A DNA stretch of 30,704 nucleotides. It comes from Burkholderiales bacterium (lineage in GTDB: Bacteria > Pseudomonadota > Gammaproteobacteria > Burkholderiales > Burkholderiaceae_C). Position numbers and translations under genes: made by a program. Location of the stretch: the NCBI GenBank assembly GCA_947372225.1, contig CANBSV010000023.1, positions 1 through 30,704 on the forward strand, written 5' to 3'. Shown here piece by piece: positions 15,980 to 23,191 of this stretch (the stretch's first letter is position 1; every line of letters starts with the position of its first letter). Under the pieces are notes generated by a model that did no database searches, had not been told where the DNA came from, and worked only from the letters and a program-made list of their open reading frames with translations.

Positions 15980-16926
15980 GCGAGCTTTCCTGTCTGGGCG
16001 TCCGGTGGGGTGAAAGCGCCAATCGGTGACTTGGACGGTGTGGCCGAGACGATTTCGACGTTCTCGGAGACCGAATGTTCAATCCTGCCAGCACATTTCA
16101 ACAGTTCTGCGGTCACTTGCTGGCGATCATTGTCAATGGTGATCATGTGAAACGAATTTTCAAGAACCACCAGCCGATTTGATCCACCAGCCGGCAGGGT
16201 ATCGAAAACCCGGCGTACGCTGCCCACGGTACAGATCTCGTCTTCGGTCGACGTCATGACCACCGTGGGCGTGTGCAATTCGGGCAGCCGCTTGACCACA
16301 TACCGCATGAGTCTTTCTGACTGATTGATGCCCCACAACGGCAAGGCGGACGGGCCCGCCGCGCTGGAGGCGCGTTGCTCCATGTCGCGCTCCACCCAGC
16401 GCCGTATTTTCTCATTCTTGATCCCGTAGGGTGAACGCTCCCGGATTGAAATCCAGCGATCAATACCGAGTACAAACCCTAGCTTTCGCCAACCCCACCA
16501 GCGATCTCGGGCCCAACCGTCGTAGCCAAAGCTCGGCGACATCATCACCAGGGACTGAACGTTGAATTCGCCCCGCAATGCCACGGCTGCGGCGACCATA
16601 CCCCCGGTGCACAGCCCACCCAGAACGAAGGGTCGATCAACCCCAACCTGCTCATGGATGGCCTCGGCCGCCGCATCAACCCACTCCTGCCAACGGGTGA
16701 ACCGGGTTCGGTCGCCTTCCGTGTAGCCCTTGATGTGGGGAATGATCAACTCCACACCACGAGACTGCAGTGGCAGAGAAATCAGGCCGAACTCGCGAGG
16801 CGTGCTGAGCAGACCGTGCAGCAACACCACCGGCAAAGGCTGTGCCCCTCCCGAGCGGGCAGGGCCCTTGCCGGCTTCTGGCTCAACGGACCCCACAGAG
16901 ACCGCGGTGTCTTGCGCCACGCTCAC
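15976..16926 (-). CDS. Alpha/beta hydrolase with cysteine in the nucleophile elbow
   Basis: A 316-residue alpha/beta-hydrolase. The oxyanion-side motif VVLLHGLLSTPREFG is at 33-47. The nucleophile elbow reads G104-Leu-Cys106-Thr-Gly108, so cysteine replaces the usual serine of GxSxG. Plausible partners are Asp229 (TSTEDEICTVG) and His260 (ENSFHMITIDND), completing a Cys-Asp-His triad as in dienelactone hydrolases. The start is GTG 16924-16926 with no strong ribosome site. Residues 11-30 and the last 40 are low-complexity or divergent extensions. It overlaps the ACP gene by ATGA, so it may release or transfer acyl chains from that carrier, acting as thioesterase or acyltransferase. The substrate is not evident. 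The 5' end faces the sugar operon across a 559-bp divergent gap. Confidence 0.86.
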   Translation of the reverse strand: MSVAQDTAVSVGSVEPEAGKGPARSGGAQPLPVVLLHGLLSTPREFGLISLPLQSRGVELIIPHIKGYTEGDRTRFTRWQEWVDAAAEAIHEQVGVDRPFVLGGLCTGGMVAAAVALRGEFNVQSLVMMSPSFGYDGWARDRWWGWRKLGFVLGIDRWISIRERSPYGIKNEKIRRWVERDMEQRASSAAGPSALPLWGINQSERLMRYVVKRLPELHTPTVVMTSTEDEICTVGSVRRVFDTLPAGGSNRLVVLENSFHMITIDNDRQQVTAELLKCAGRIEHSVSENVEIVSATPSKSPIGAFTPPDAQTGKLA

Positions 16927-17485
16927 GTCAGGCGCCCAACCCGAATCGGGGGTCAGTCCAAGTGCAGTGGGTTTTCATGGGCAAGTCTCGACAGGTCGGT
17001 GAACAAAAAAGCAGCAATGACCTCAGGTCGAAGGCTAACGCGTAGTTTAAGCGGTGTGAGACCCGTGATGGCTCGCGCTCGCAGGGAAACATTCACTCCC
17101 TGGCGGGTTGGTCGTGCCCGTGGCGTGCGAGTCCCCGTGCTCTTGGCCCCATCAAGAGAAGCCGAAAGGTCTGTTGCGAGCGAGAGCTTGCGAACTGAAC
17201 CCGATAAGCCCTTCTTTTCCGGCTCAGGTTTGGCGACCCCCTCGGAATAATTTCCCCATGCGGCCCGCATTGGGCCTGGAGGGAGTTCTTGTGAGCCATG
17301 CGCCTGAGTTGCCCCGTGTGAACGCCGGGGGCACGTTATCCACCGGCCATGCTCTGGAGCAGGTCGGTGGTCCCGCCTTGGGCCGGATGTCATGGCCGCC
17401 GACGAACGTCACGCCGAACGCCGCGGGCCAACGCCTGCGGGTGGCCTGAGTCCTCGGGGCTCACAGGCAGATCCAGCAGCACGTC
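16927..17485. other. 559-bp divergent intergenic region
   Basis: This gap separates the hydrolase-ACP-synthase operon (minus) from the sugar operon (plus) and must hold both promoters. A -10-like CCCGATAA at 17200-17207 matches the FliA -10 consensus at 7 of 8 positions, but the best upstream element, GAGAGCTT at 17182-17189, is poor and one base too close. A possible 52-codon gene lies at 17291-17449. Reading frames on the minus strand in this gap are rich in Arg/Pro/Gly and look like chance. No repeats, tRNA or insertion-sequence ends are visible. Confidence 0.6.
17291..17449 (+). CDS. Possible 52-residue small protein of unknown function
   Basis: A GTG start at 17291 is preceded by a near-perfect ribosome site, GGAGGGAG at 17278-17285, five bases away. 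This is stronger than for most genes in the window. The frame runs 52 codons to TGA with mostly G or C at third positions. The product (VSHAPELPRVNAGGTLST at its start) has no membrane segment, cysteine or recognised motif. A longer in-frame start at 17261 (ATG) or further upstream is possible. It ends 36 bp ahead of the first glycosyltransferase gene and could be a leader peptide of that operon. It may equally be chance, since long open frames are common at this GC content. Confidence 0.3.
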   Translation: MSHAPELPRVNAGGTLSTGHALEQVGGPALGRMSWPPTNVTPNAAGQRLRVA

Positions 17486-18517
17486 ATGGCTCTCATCACC
17501 ACGCTCATTCCTGCTTACAAGCTGGAGCACTTGGCTGAAGTGTTTCTCGGGCTTGCTCGGCAGACCTGCCGCGACTTTCGCGTCATCGTCGGCGACGACA
17601 GCCCCGATGGCGCCATCACATCATTGATTCGCGATGGCCATTTCCAATCGCTCACGAAAGGCCTGAACCTCTCGGTGGTGCCCGGCCCGAGGCATGCGCG
17701 CAAGAACCACGAGATGCTGATCGAGCAGTGGGATCGCAGCACTCCGTTCGTGCATTTGCACATGGACGACGACCTGATCTATCCGGATTTTTATCAAGCG
17801 CACCTGAAAGCGCATGAGTCCGGCCAGTACTGCGCCAGCGTGAGCCGCCGCTGGATCGCACACAACGACACGGCGCCGGTTCATGGCGTGAACCTGCCGG
17901 ACTTTGTGACTTCCAGCCCGTTGCAGGCGGTCCCCGTTGGGGCCAGCGACGTGTTTCGCTCGACGGTGCCGCTTTGCTACAACTGGCTGGGCGAGTTCAG
18001 CAACATGTTGCTGAGCGCCGAGGGGCTTCGCCACTGGCCCCGTCCCGATACCCAGACGATCAACTACTACGGCTGGATGGACATCGGCTTCATCCTGAGT
18101 GCCGTGCAGCACCTGCCCGTGATCTGCCTTCGCGACCATCTCGGTGTGTTTCGCCAGCATGCACAGCAGAGCACTCGCCAGTTAGGAGGACCGGTCCAGC
18201 GCGTGGCGTTCATGGCATGGGCTTCGTATGCATTGCAGGCCTGGAAAGAACAGCGCATCACAGCCGCCCAGACCGTCAATGCCATCAAATTAACGGTGCG
18301 CGAATGCCTCGAGCGATTCCCTGAAGGGGACTCGCAAGTCGATCGATTCCTTGAGATCGTGCACACGCACGGCGCGAGCCTGCCTGCTCTGTATGACGCA
18401 TTCAAAGTGTTCTGGCTGGCCTTGTTGGCCGACTCCGTGTCGTCCAGCCGTCCTCCTCAACAGGCCCCGCGCCCTGTGTCGCCAAGACCCCCGCGCATTC
18501 GCCTCATCACCGCCTAG
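17486..18517 (+). CDS. GT2-family glycosyltransferase
   Basis: A 343-residue soluble glycosyltransferase of the GT-A fold. The N-terminus ITTLIPAYKLEHLAEVFLGLARQTCRDFRVIVGDDSPDG has the nucleotide-sugar binding pattern of family 2. The metal-binding DxD is in HLHMDDDLIYPDF (residues 91-103), and a probable acceptor-side segment is NYYGWMDIGFIL. The C-terminus is a Pro/Ser/Arg-rich tail. There is no signal peptide or membrane helix, so it acts in the cytoplasm, consistent with modification of flagellin before export. It is the first recognised gene of a seven-gene plus-strand operon, nine bases ahead of the aminotransferase. Donor and acceptor cannot be told from the sequence. Confidence 0.88.
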   Translation: MALITTLIPAYKLEHLAEVFLGLARQTCRDFRVIVGDDSPDGAITSLIRDGHFQSLTKGLNLSVVPGPRHARKNHEMLIEQWDRSTPFVHLHMDDDLIYPDFYQAHLKAHESGQYCASVSRRWIAHNDTAPVHGVNLPDFVTSSPLQAVPVGASDVFRSTVPLCYNWLGEFSNMLLSAEGLRHWPRPDTQTINYYGWMDIGFILSAVQHLPVICLRDHLGVFRQHAQQSTRQLGGPVQRVAFMAWASYALQAWKEQRITAAQTVNAIKLTVRECLERFPEGDSQVDRFLEIVHTHGASLPALYDAFKVFWLALLADSVSSSRPPQQAPRPVSPRPPRIRLITA

Positions 18518-18526
18518 GAAAACACC

Positions 18527-19741
18527 ATGAGCGCAGAACGCCCCATTTACGTCACCCAGCCAGAACTCCCTCCGCTGGAAGAATTTCTGCCCTATCTCAA
18601 GGAGATCTGGGACAGCAAGGTGCTGACCAATGGCGGCCCGTTCCACAAGCGCCTGGAGGCCGAACTGGCCGAATATCTGGGGGTGCGGCACATCTCGCTG
18701 TTTTGCAATGCCACGATTGCATTGGTGACCGGGTTGCAGTCGCAACGCATCACCGGTGAAGTCATCACCACCCCGTATTCATTCGTGGCCACGGCGCACT
18801 CGTTGCGCTGGAACGGCATCACGCCCGTGTTCGCCGATATCGATCCCGAGACACTCAATCTCGATCCGTCGCGCATCGAGGCCGCGATCACGCCGCAGAC
18901 CACGGCCATCATGCCGGTGCACTGCTACGGCAGGCCGTGCGATGTGGAAGCCATTCAGAGAATTGCCGACGACTACAACCTGAAGGTCATCTACGACGCC
19001 GCTCATGCCTTCGGCGTGCAAAGGCGTGTCGACGACCAATGGCACAGCGTGCTGGAAGCGGGTGATCTGTCCGTGTTGAGTTTCCATGCCACCAAGGTGT
19101 TCAACACCTTTGAGGGCGGCGCCATCATCAGCCCGGATGCCAAGACCAAGCAGCGCATCGACCACCTGAAGAACTTCGGGTTCGTCAACGAAACCACCGT
19201 CGTGGCCACCGGCATCAACGGCAAGATGAGTGAGTTCAACGCGGCCTTGGGTCTGCTGCAACTCCAGCACGTGAAGGGCGCCATCGAGCGACGTGCACGA
19301 ATTGATGCACGTTACCGTGAAGCTCTGGCGGACTTGCCTGGCCTGCGTCTGCTGGCTCCGGCGCCAGATGCCACGCCCAATCACTCCTACTTTCCGGTGC
19401 TGGTCGAGGCCAACTTCCCCGTCAGCCGGGACGATCTGTACCAGCTTCTGCGGCAGCGCAATGTGTTGACCCGGCGCTACTTCTACCCGCTGATCTCTGA
19501 CTTTCCGATGTACCGGGGTCTTCCTTCGGCCACCGAGGCCAACCTGCCGGTGGCCCGTCATGCGGCCGAGCAGGTGCTGTGCCTGCCCATCTATCCCTCG
19601 ATGACCGACGACGAGCAGCAGCGTGTCATCGACGTCGTTCGCGAGGCCGGCTGTTCGCGCCTGCCCGAAAGATTGGAAACCGTTTTCACAGAGCCTCCGC
19701 TGCCTGTGGTCAGCGAGTTGTGCAGGCCCCAGGCGGCCTGA
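18527..19741 (+). CDS. DegT/DnrJ-family sugar aminotransferase (VioA/FdtB-like)
   Basis: A 404-residue PLP-dependent nucleotide-sugar aminotransferase. The Schiff-base lysine is Lys190 in SFHATKVFNTFEGGAI, the pyridine-nitrogen aspartate is Asp157 in IYDAAHAFG, and PLP-phosphate contacts lie around CNATIALVTGL. The wording around the lysine (FHATKxFNTFEGG) is that of enzymes making dTDP-4-amino-4,6-dideoxy or 3-amino-3,6-dideoxy hexoses, such as VioA and FdtB. AGGAAA just upstream overlaps the stop of the glycosyltransferase gene. The substrate would be a dTDP-4-keto (or 3-keto) 6-deoxy sugar; the RmlA/RmlB-type enzymes needed to make it are not in the window. A role in a flagellin amino-sugar is inferred from location. 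A 30-residue tail past the family core is unusual. Confidence 0.92.
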   Translation: MSAERPIYVTQPELPPLEEFLPYLKEIWDSKVLTNGGPFHKRLEAELAEYLGVRHISLFCNATIALVTGLQSQRITGEVITTPYSFVATAHSLRWNGITPVFADIDPETLNLDPSRIEAAITPQTTAIMPVHCYGRPCDVEAIQRIADDYNLKVIYDAAHAFGVQRRVDDQWHSVLEAGDLSVLSFHATKVFNTFEGGAIISPDAKTKQRIDHLKNFGFVNETTVVATGINGKMSEFNAALGLLQLQHVKGAIERRARIDARYREALADLPGLRLLAPAPDATPNHSYFPVLVEANFPVSRDDLYQLLRQRNVLTRRYFYPLISDFPMYRGLPSATEANLPVARHAAEQVLCLPIYPSMTDDEQQRVIDVVREAGCSRLPERLETVFTEPPLPVVSELCRPQAA

Positions 19742-19773
19742 GGTTTCATTCCCCCACCAGGAAGCCATACGCC

Positions 19774-20451
19774 ATGAACCCTGCCGATTTCGACTACGAA
19801 GAGCGGCCCAAGCAATTTGGGCGTGAAGACTTCTGGCAGCAGGTTCGCAGAACCGTCAATGGCCAACCCGTCAGCGAAGCGCAGATCAGCGTCATCGTGG
19901 AGCAGGTCGTTCAGGGCCTCGACCTGCAAAAAGGCGATGAGCTGCTCGACATCGGGTGCGGAAACGGAGCGCTGACCACGCGCTTCGAGCCTCATGTCGA
20001 CCACATCATCGGGATGGATCGCTCGAGCTACCTCATCGACGTGGGCCGCGAGCACTTCGCCTCGGACTGCCTGAGCTTCGAGCTGATGAGCATCGAAGAG
20101 ATGATCTCCAGCAGCGAGTTTCAAAAGGCCAACAAGGCGCTGCTGTACGGCGTGTCGTCGTACCTCAGCGATGAGTTGCTGCGCGCGTTGATTGCCTGGT
20201 ACTTTCGTGGACACTGCGGTCAGTTGTTCATCGGCAACGTGCGCGATCGGCGTCACGCGAGCGAGTTCTACAAGGGCGAGCGCACCGACGACGAGTTGAG
20301 TGACCACACCACCTCGATCGGAAAGTGGCGCGAACAGTCGTGGTTCATCGAACTGGCCGATCAGCTTGGCATTTCCGTGCGCTTCATGAAAATGCCCGAA
20401 GAGTTTTATCTGTCGCGCTACTACTTCGACGTCGTTTTCAGCCGGGCTTGA
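19774..20451 (+). CDS. Class I SAM-dependent methyltransferase
   Basis: A 225-residue methyltransferase. Motif I is LLDIGCGNGALTTRF (57-71), with the acidic residue after strand 2 in IIGMDRSSYL. The start ATG 19774-19776 has AGGAAG nine bases upstream. A frame beginning at 19579 is open upstream but lies inside the aminotransferase gene and is not used. It sits between two DegT-family genes in the sugar operon, so O- or N-methylation of the amino sugar is the simplest guess; methylated viosamine occurs on Pseudomonas syringae flagellin. No motif fixes the acceptor. Confidence 0.87.
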   Translation: MNPADFDYEERPKQFGREDFWQQVRRTVNGQPVSEAQISVIVEQVVQGLDLQKGDELLDIGCGNGALTTRFEPHVDHIIGMDRSSYLIDVGREHFASDCLSFELMSIEEMISSSEFQKANKALLYGVSSYLSDELLRALIAWYFRGHCGQLFIGNVRDRRHASEFYKGERTDDELSDHTTSIGKWREQSWFIELADQLGISVRFMKMPEEFYLSRYYFDVVFSRA

Positions 20452-20500
20452 CGTCGGGCATCGATGATGGTCAGGGCGAAATGCCCGTGAAGGAATCCCC

Positions 20501-21610
20501 TTGAGCTACTTCACCACCATGAACCTGCCCGCGCCTGCGCACGGTCAGTTCCTGGATTTGCTGAAGCAATACGGGGACCGGCCTGACGCGGCGGTGCTCG
20601 ACTTCGAGGCCGCCCTGCGCCGATTTTTTGACGTGCCGGCGGTGAGCACCTGGAGCAACTGCTTCACGTCCATTGCGTTGGCGCTGCGCCATGCTTCAGC
20701 CGGACGCGCACCCCGCGTGGTGGTCGCAGGCCTGGCTTACCGGCGTACCGCGGACATCGTTCTTTGGGCCGGCCTGCAGCCGCTGTTCGTCGACAACTCG
20801 GCGCACGATCTCGCCCTGGACTTGTCAGCGCTGCGCCGCACATTGAGCCGCGAGCCGGTGGGCTGCATCCTGGCGCAACACCCGATGGTTCATCTGCTGG
20901 ACATCGAGGCGCTATCCGCGCTGGCCGATGAGTTTCAGGTGCCCGTGGTCTTCGATTCGGTGGAGGCCACCGGCGCGTCCTACCGGGGCCACCGCCTCGG
21001 GCGATTTGGCGTGGCTGAAGCCTTTTCGCTGCACCCGAGCAAGGTCATCAACGCCGCCGAAGGGGGCGTTCTGACCTTCGGCGATGAGGCTCAGTACCGA
21101 CAGTTCGGCAAATCCATGACCGACCTGGGCCTGTGGGATGCCACGTCCGGGCGGCCCGCGATGTTCCAGCTGGAACCCTTGCACGCGGTGATGGGGCTGG
21201 CGTCCTTGTCGATCTACAACGAGGTTCGCGACCGGCATCGATCTCACTTCGAGCGATATCGCGACGGGCTGGCCGGCTCGCGCAGCTTGAAACTGGTTCA
21301 ATACGACGGCGAAACAGACCCCAACTACAAGTCCGTCCTGGTGCAGATCGTGAACCCTGGTACCACATTCCGGTCTCGCTTGATGTCTCACCTGGAAGCG
21401 CGGCGAATCGGCGCGCGCGCCTACTACGCACCCTTGCACCCCTTGACCCAGTCCGCGGAGCTGCCGGCGGCCCGGGCCTTGGCGGAGCAGTACATGATCC
21501 TGCCCATCGGGCACAGCGTCAGCCTGACGGACATCGACTCGATCTGCGCTTGCATTGCCGACTTCGAGCGCCAGGCTGGCAGTGAACCCACGGGTGGTGT
21601 CCATGCTTGA
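20501..21610 (+). CDS. Second DegT/DnrJ-family aminotransferase-like protein
   Basis: A 369-residue DegT-fold protein, distinct from the copy at 18527. The PLP lysine is Lys181 in SLHPSKVINAAEGGVL and the cofactor aspartate is Asp152 in VVFDSVEATGA, where the usual D-x-A-H/Q is changed to D-S-V-E. The phosphate-binding turn is WSNCFTSIAL. The C-terminal small domain is complete (ARAYYAPLHPLTQSAELPAARALAEQYMILPIGHSVSLTDIDSI). The start appears to be TTG 20501-20503, with AAGGAA five bases upstream; the next ATG is at 20519. Its stop overlaps the start of the mini DegT-like gene by eight bases. It is probably an active aminotransferase or a sugar dehydratase of the same fold, on an unknown nucleotide sugar. 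Confidence 0.85.
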   Translation: MSYFTTMNLPAPAHGQFLDLLKQYGDRPDAAVLDFEAALRRFFDVPAVSTWSNCFTSIALALRHASAGRAPRVVVAGLAYRRTADIVLWAGLQPLFVDNSAHDLALDLSALRRTLSREPVGCILAQHPMVHLLDIEALSALADEFQVPVVFDSVEATGASYRGHRLGRFGVAEAFSLHPSKVINAAEGGVLTFGDEAQYRQFGKSMTDLGLWDATSGRPAMFQLEPLHAVMGLASLSIYNEVRDRHRSHFERYRDGLAGSRSLKLVQYDGETDPNYKSVLVQIVNPGTTFRSRLMSHLEARRIGARAYYAPLHPLTQSAELPAARALAEQYMILPIGHSVSLTDIDSICACIADFERQAGSEPTGGVHA

Positions 21611-22160
21611 TTTCAAGCCGATCTTCGAGACGCACTTCTTCTCGAACCACCACGTGCAGGCCCAGCAAGCAGAAGCCCTGCTGGAAGCACAGCGACCGGG
21701 ACAAGAGTGCGTCACGTTCTCCAGCTTTGCTGCCCTGGTCACCGCCGTGGCCGATGAATTGGCGTCGAAGGACACACCCATGGTGTGCGTCAGCTCGAGT
21801 GCCACGACCCGGCAAATGCTGCGGTCGCTCAATGTGTTTTTGCAGGCCAGCGCAAGGTTGCCGGTGGTGCTCGACCCCGGCGCGATCGATCTGCAACCTC
21901 GCGCTCAGGGGCGACCTGCAGATGTCTTGCTGCTGGCGCCAGGCGGTGCGCGGGCAGAGCTGTTGGACTTCACCGGCGTGCATCCGATGCTGGGCAGTGC
22001 CGGCGTGTTCGTGTCATCGAATGCCGGTTGGTGCGAAAAGGTCCGCTGGGCGCGAAGCTCCTATGGCCGGCGCGGTGCGGCCCAGGTGTCCATCGGCGCC
22101 AATGGCCGGTTCTCGGAGTTCCAGGCCATGTTGATCCAGCAAGCGCTGCAGCAGGGTTGA
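21603..22160 (+). CDS. Mini DegT-like protein lacking the PLP lysine
   Basis: A 185-residue protein I recognise only by comparison with its neighbours. Residues 133-184 (AGVFVSSNAGWCEKVRWARS then NGRFSEFQAMLIQQALQ) align without gaps to residues 197-248 of the 18527 aminotransferase (GGAIISPDAK..., NGKMSEFNAALGLLQLQ). Earlier parts fit too: SSSATTRQML to CNATIALVTG, and LPVVLDPGAIDLQP to ITPVFADIDPETLNLDP. The segment that should hold the cofactor aspartate and Schiff-base lysine is missing, as is the whole C-terminal domain. The frame is intact and coupled on both sides (overlap of eight bases upstream, one base downstream), with no in-frame stops. It is either a decaying fragment still being translated or a non-catalytic partner subunit. 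Confidence 0.7.
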   Translation: MLDFKPIFETHFFSNHHVQAQQAEALLEAQRPGQECVTFSSFAALVTAVADELASKDTPMVCVSSSATTRQMLRSLNVFLQASARLPVVLDPGAIDLQPRAQGRPADVLLLAPGGARAELLDFTGVHPMLGSAGVFVSSNAGWCEKVRWARSSYGRRGAAQVSIGANGRFSEFQAMLIQQALQQG

Positions 22161-23191
22161 TGCCGCCCGTGAACGAACTCGGTGGCTATGCGCTTTTCAC
22201 GGCTGGCGCGTGGCCACATCACGACCACCTCGGCGTGGGAGGACCAGGCGTGGTGGCGCTCTCGCTCGCCCGTCATGCCTTGCGCCTGGCGCACGACACC
22301 TTGCGGCCGCGTCGATTGCTGTTGCCGCACTACACCTGCCACTCGATGAAGGCGGCCGCCGCACGGCTGGGCGCCGAGGTTCAGTACTACCACCTGGGCG
22401 AGGGTTTCATCCCGGATCTCGGGGGCGTGCAGGCCGGTGACCTTTGCGTCGTGAACAACCACTTTGGGCTGGCCGCGCTGGATGCCGCCTGGCAGCACGC
22501 GCTGGCCAGCGCCTCGGTCGCGCAGCGTCTGGTGGACAACACGCAGTCGCTGGACCTGGAGCGGCGATGGCCGGATTGCTGGAGCGTTCAGTCGCCACGC
22601 AAGTTTTTGCCGGTGACGGATGGCGGCATCGTCGTCTTGCCTGAGGACCAACCTGAATCGGCACTGAGATTGCCCGAGGCCACGGATCAGTCCTGGCAGC
22701 GCATGGGTTGGTTGTTCAGGGCCATCGACGAAGGCACCCGCTCCACCAGCTACGCCGAGTACCTGGCCTACCGGCGTGACCAGGTTCAAAACATTCCTGA
22801 CGCGCTGGCCTCGCCCACCACGCGGCAGTTGCTGCAGGCTCTGGACGTGGCGGGCGTCATCCGTCAGCGACAGGCCCGCTTTGAGGACTTGCGTCACCGC
22901 TTGCCTTTGCACCCAAGCTGCCAACACCTGAAGCTGGCTGCGGGCTCCAGCCCGATCGGCTTTCCGGTGCAGGTGGCCGATGCCGCCCAGGCGCAGGTCA
23001 GGCTGGCGCAGCACCGCATCTTTGCCATTCGCTACTGGCCCGAGCAGGCGCACGGCGATCAGGGGGGCGATGAGCTCAACGCATTCGAGCGCAGCTGGCG
23101 GGATCAGACCCTGTTCCTTCCGCTCGATGGCGACTGCGACGAGGTCCAGTTGCAACAAGTGCACGACGTCATCTCCGGGGCTCAGCGATGA
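22160..23191 (+). CDS. Third DegT-like, PLP-lysine-bearing protein
   Basis: A 343-residue protein of the wider DegT/aspartate-aminotransferase fold. The candidate Schiff-base lysine is Lys148 in SVQSPRKFLPVTDGGIVVL, a wording seen in divergent DegT relatives in sugar loci (S-x-R-K-x-x-x-x-x-D-G-G). The cofactor aspartate would be Asp126 in RLVDNTQSLDL. The opening NELGGYALFTAGAWP resembles the start of that subgroup. ATG 22160-22162 shares its first base with the stop of the preceding gene; a longer open frame from 21785 lies inside that gene and is rejected. It overlaps the WbqC-like gene by four bases. The reaction is not known; being in series with two other DegT proteins suggests a multi-step aminosugar or a modified sugar with an unusual substituent. 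Confidence 0.78.
   Translation: MPPVNELGGYALFTAGAWPHHDHLGVGGPGVVALSLARHALRLAHDTLRPRRLLLPHYTCHSMKAAAARLGAEVQYYHLGEGFIPDLGGVQAGDLCVVNNHFGLAALDAAWQHALASASVAQRLVDNTQSLDLERRWPDCWSVQSPRKFLPVTDGGIVVLPEDQPESALRLPEATDQSWQRMGWLFRAIDEGTRSTSYAEYLAYRRDQVQNIPDALASPTTRQLLQALDVAGVIRQRQARFEDLRHRLPLHPSCQHLKLAAGSSPIGFPVQVADAAQAQVRLAQHRIFAIRYWPEQAHGDQGGDELNAFERSWRDQTLFLPLDGDCDEVQLQQVHDVISGAQR

Noticed and set aside
16953..17393. A 146-codon minus-strand frame in the 559-bp gap
   Set aside because: Arg/Pro/Gly-rich product without motifs or a ribosome site, and it would run into the hydrolase control region.
21785..22159. N-terminal extension of the third DegT-like protein
   Set aside because: The added residues are Arg/Ala-rich and lie out of frame inside the mini DegT-like gene. 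The coupled ATG at 22160 gives a family-like N-terminus.
21603..23191. A single DegT gene broken by a frameshift into the 21603 and 22160 frames
   Set aside because: The 22160 frame has its own DegT-like N-terminus, cofactor aspartate and lysine and aligns from its start, so the two are separate proteins and not halves of one.
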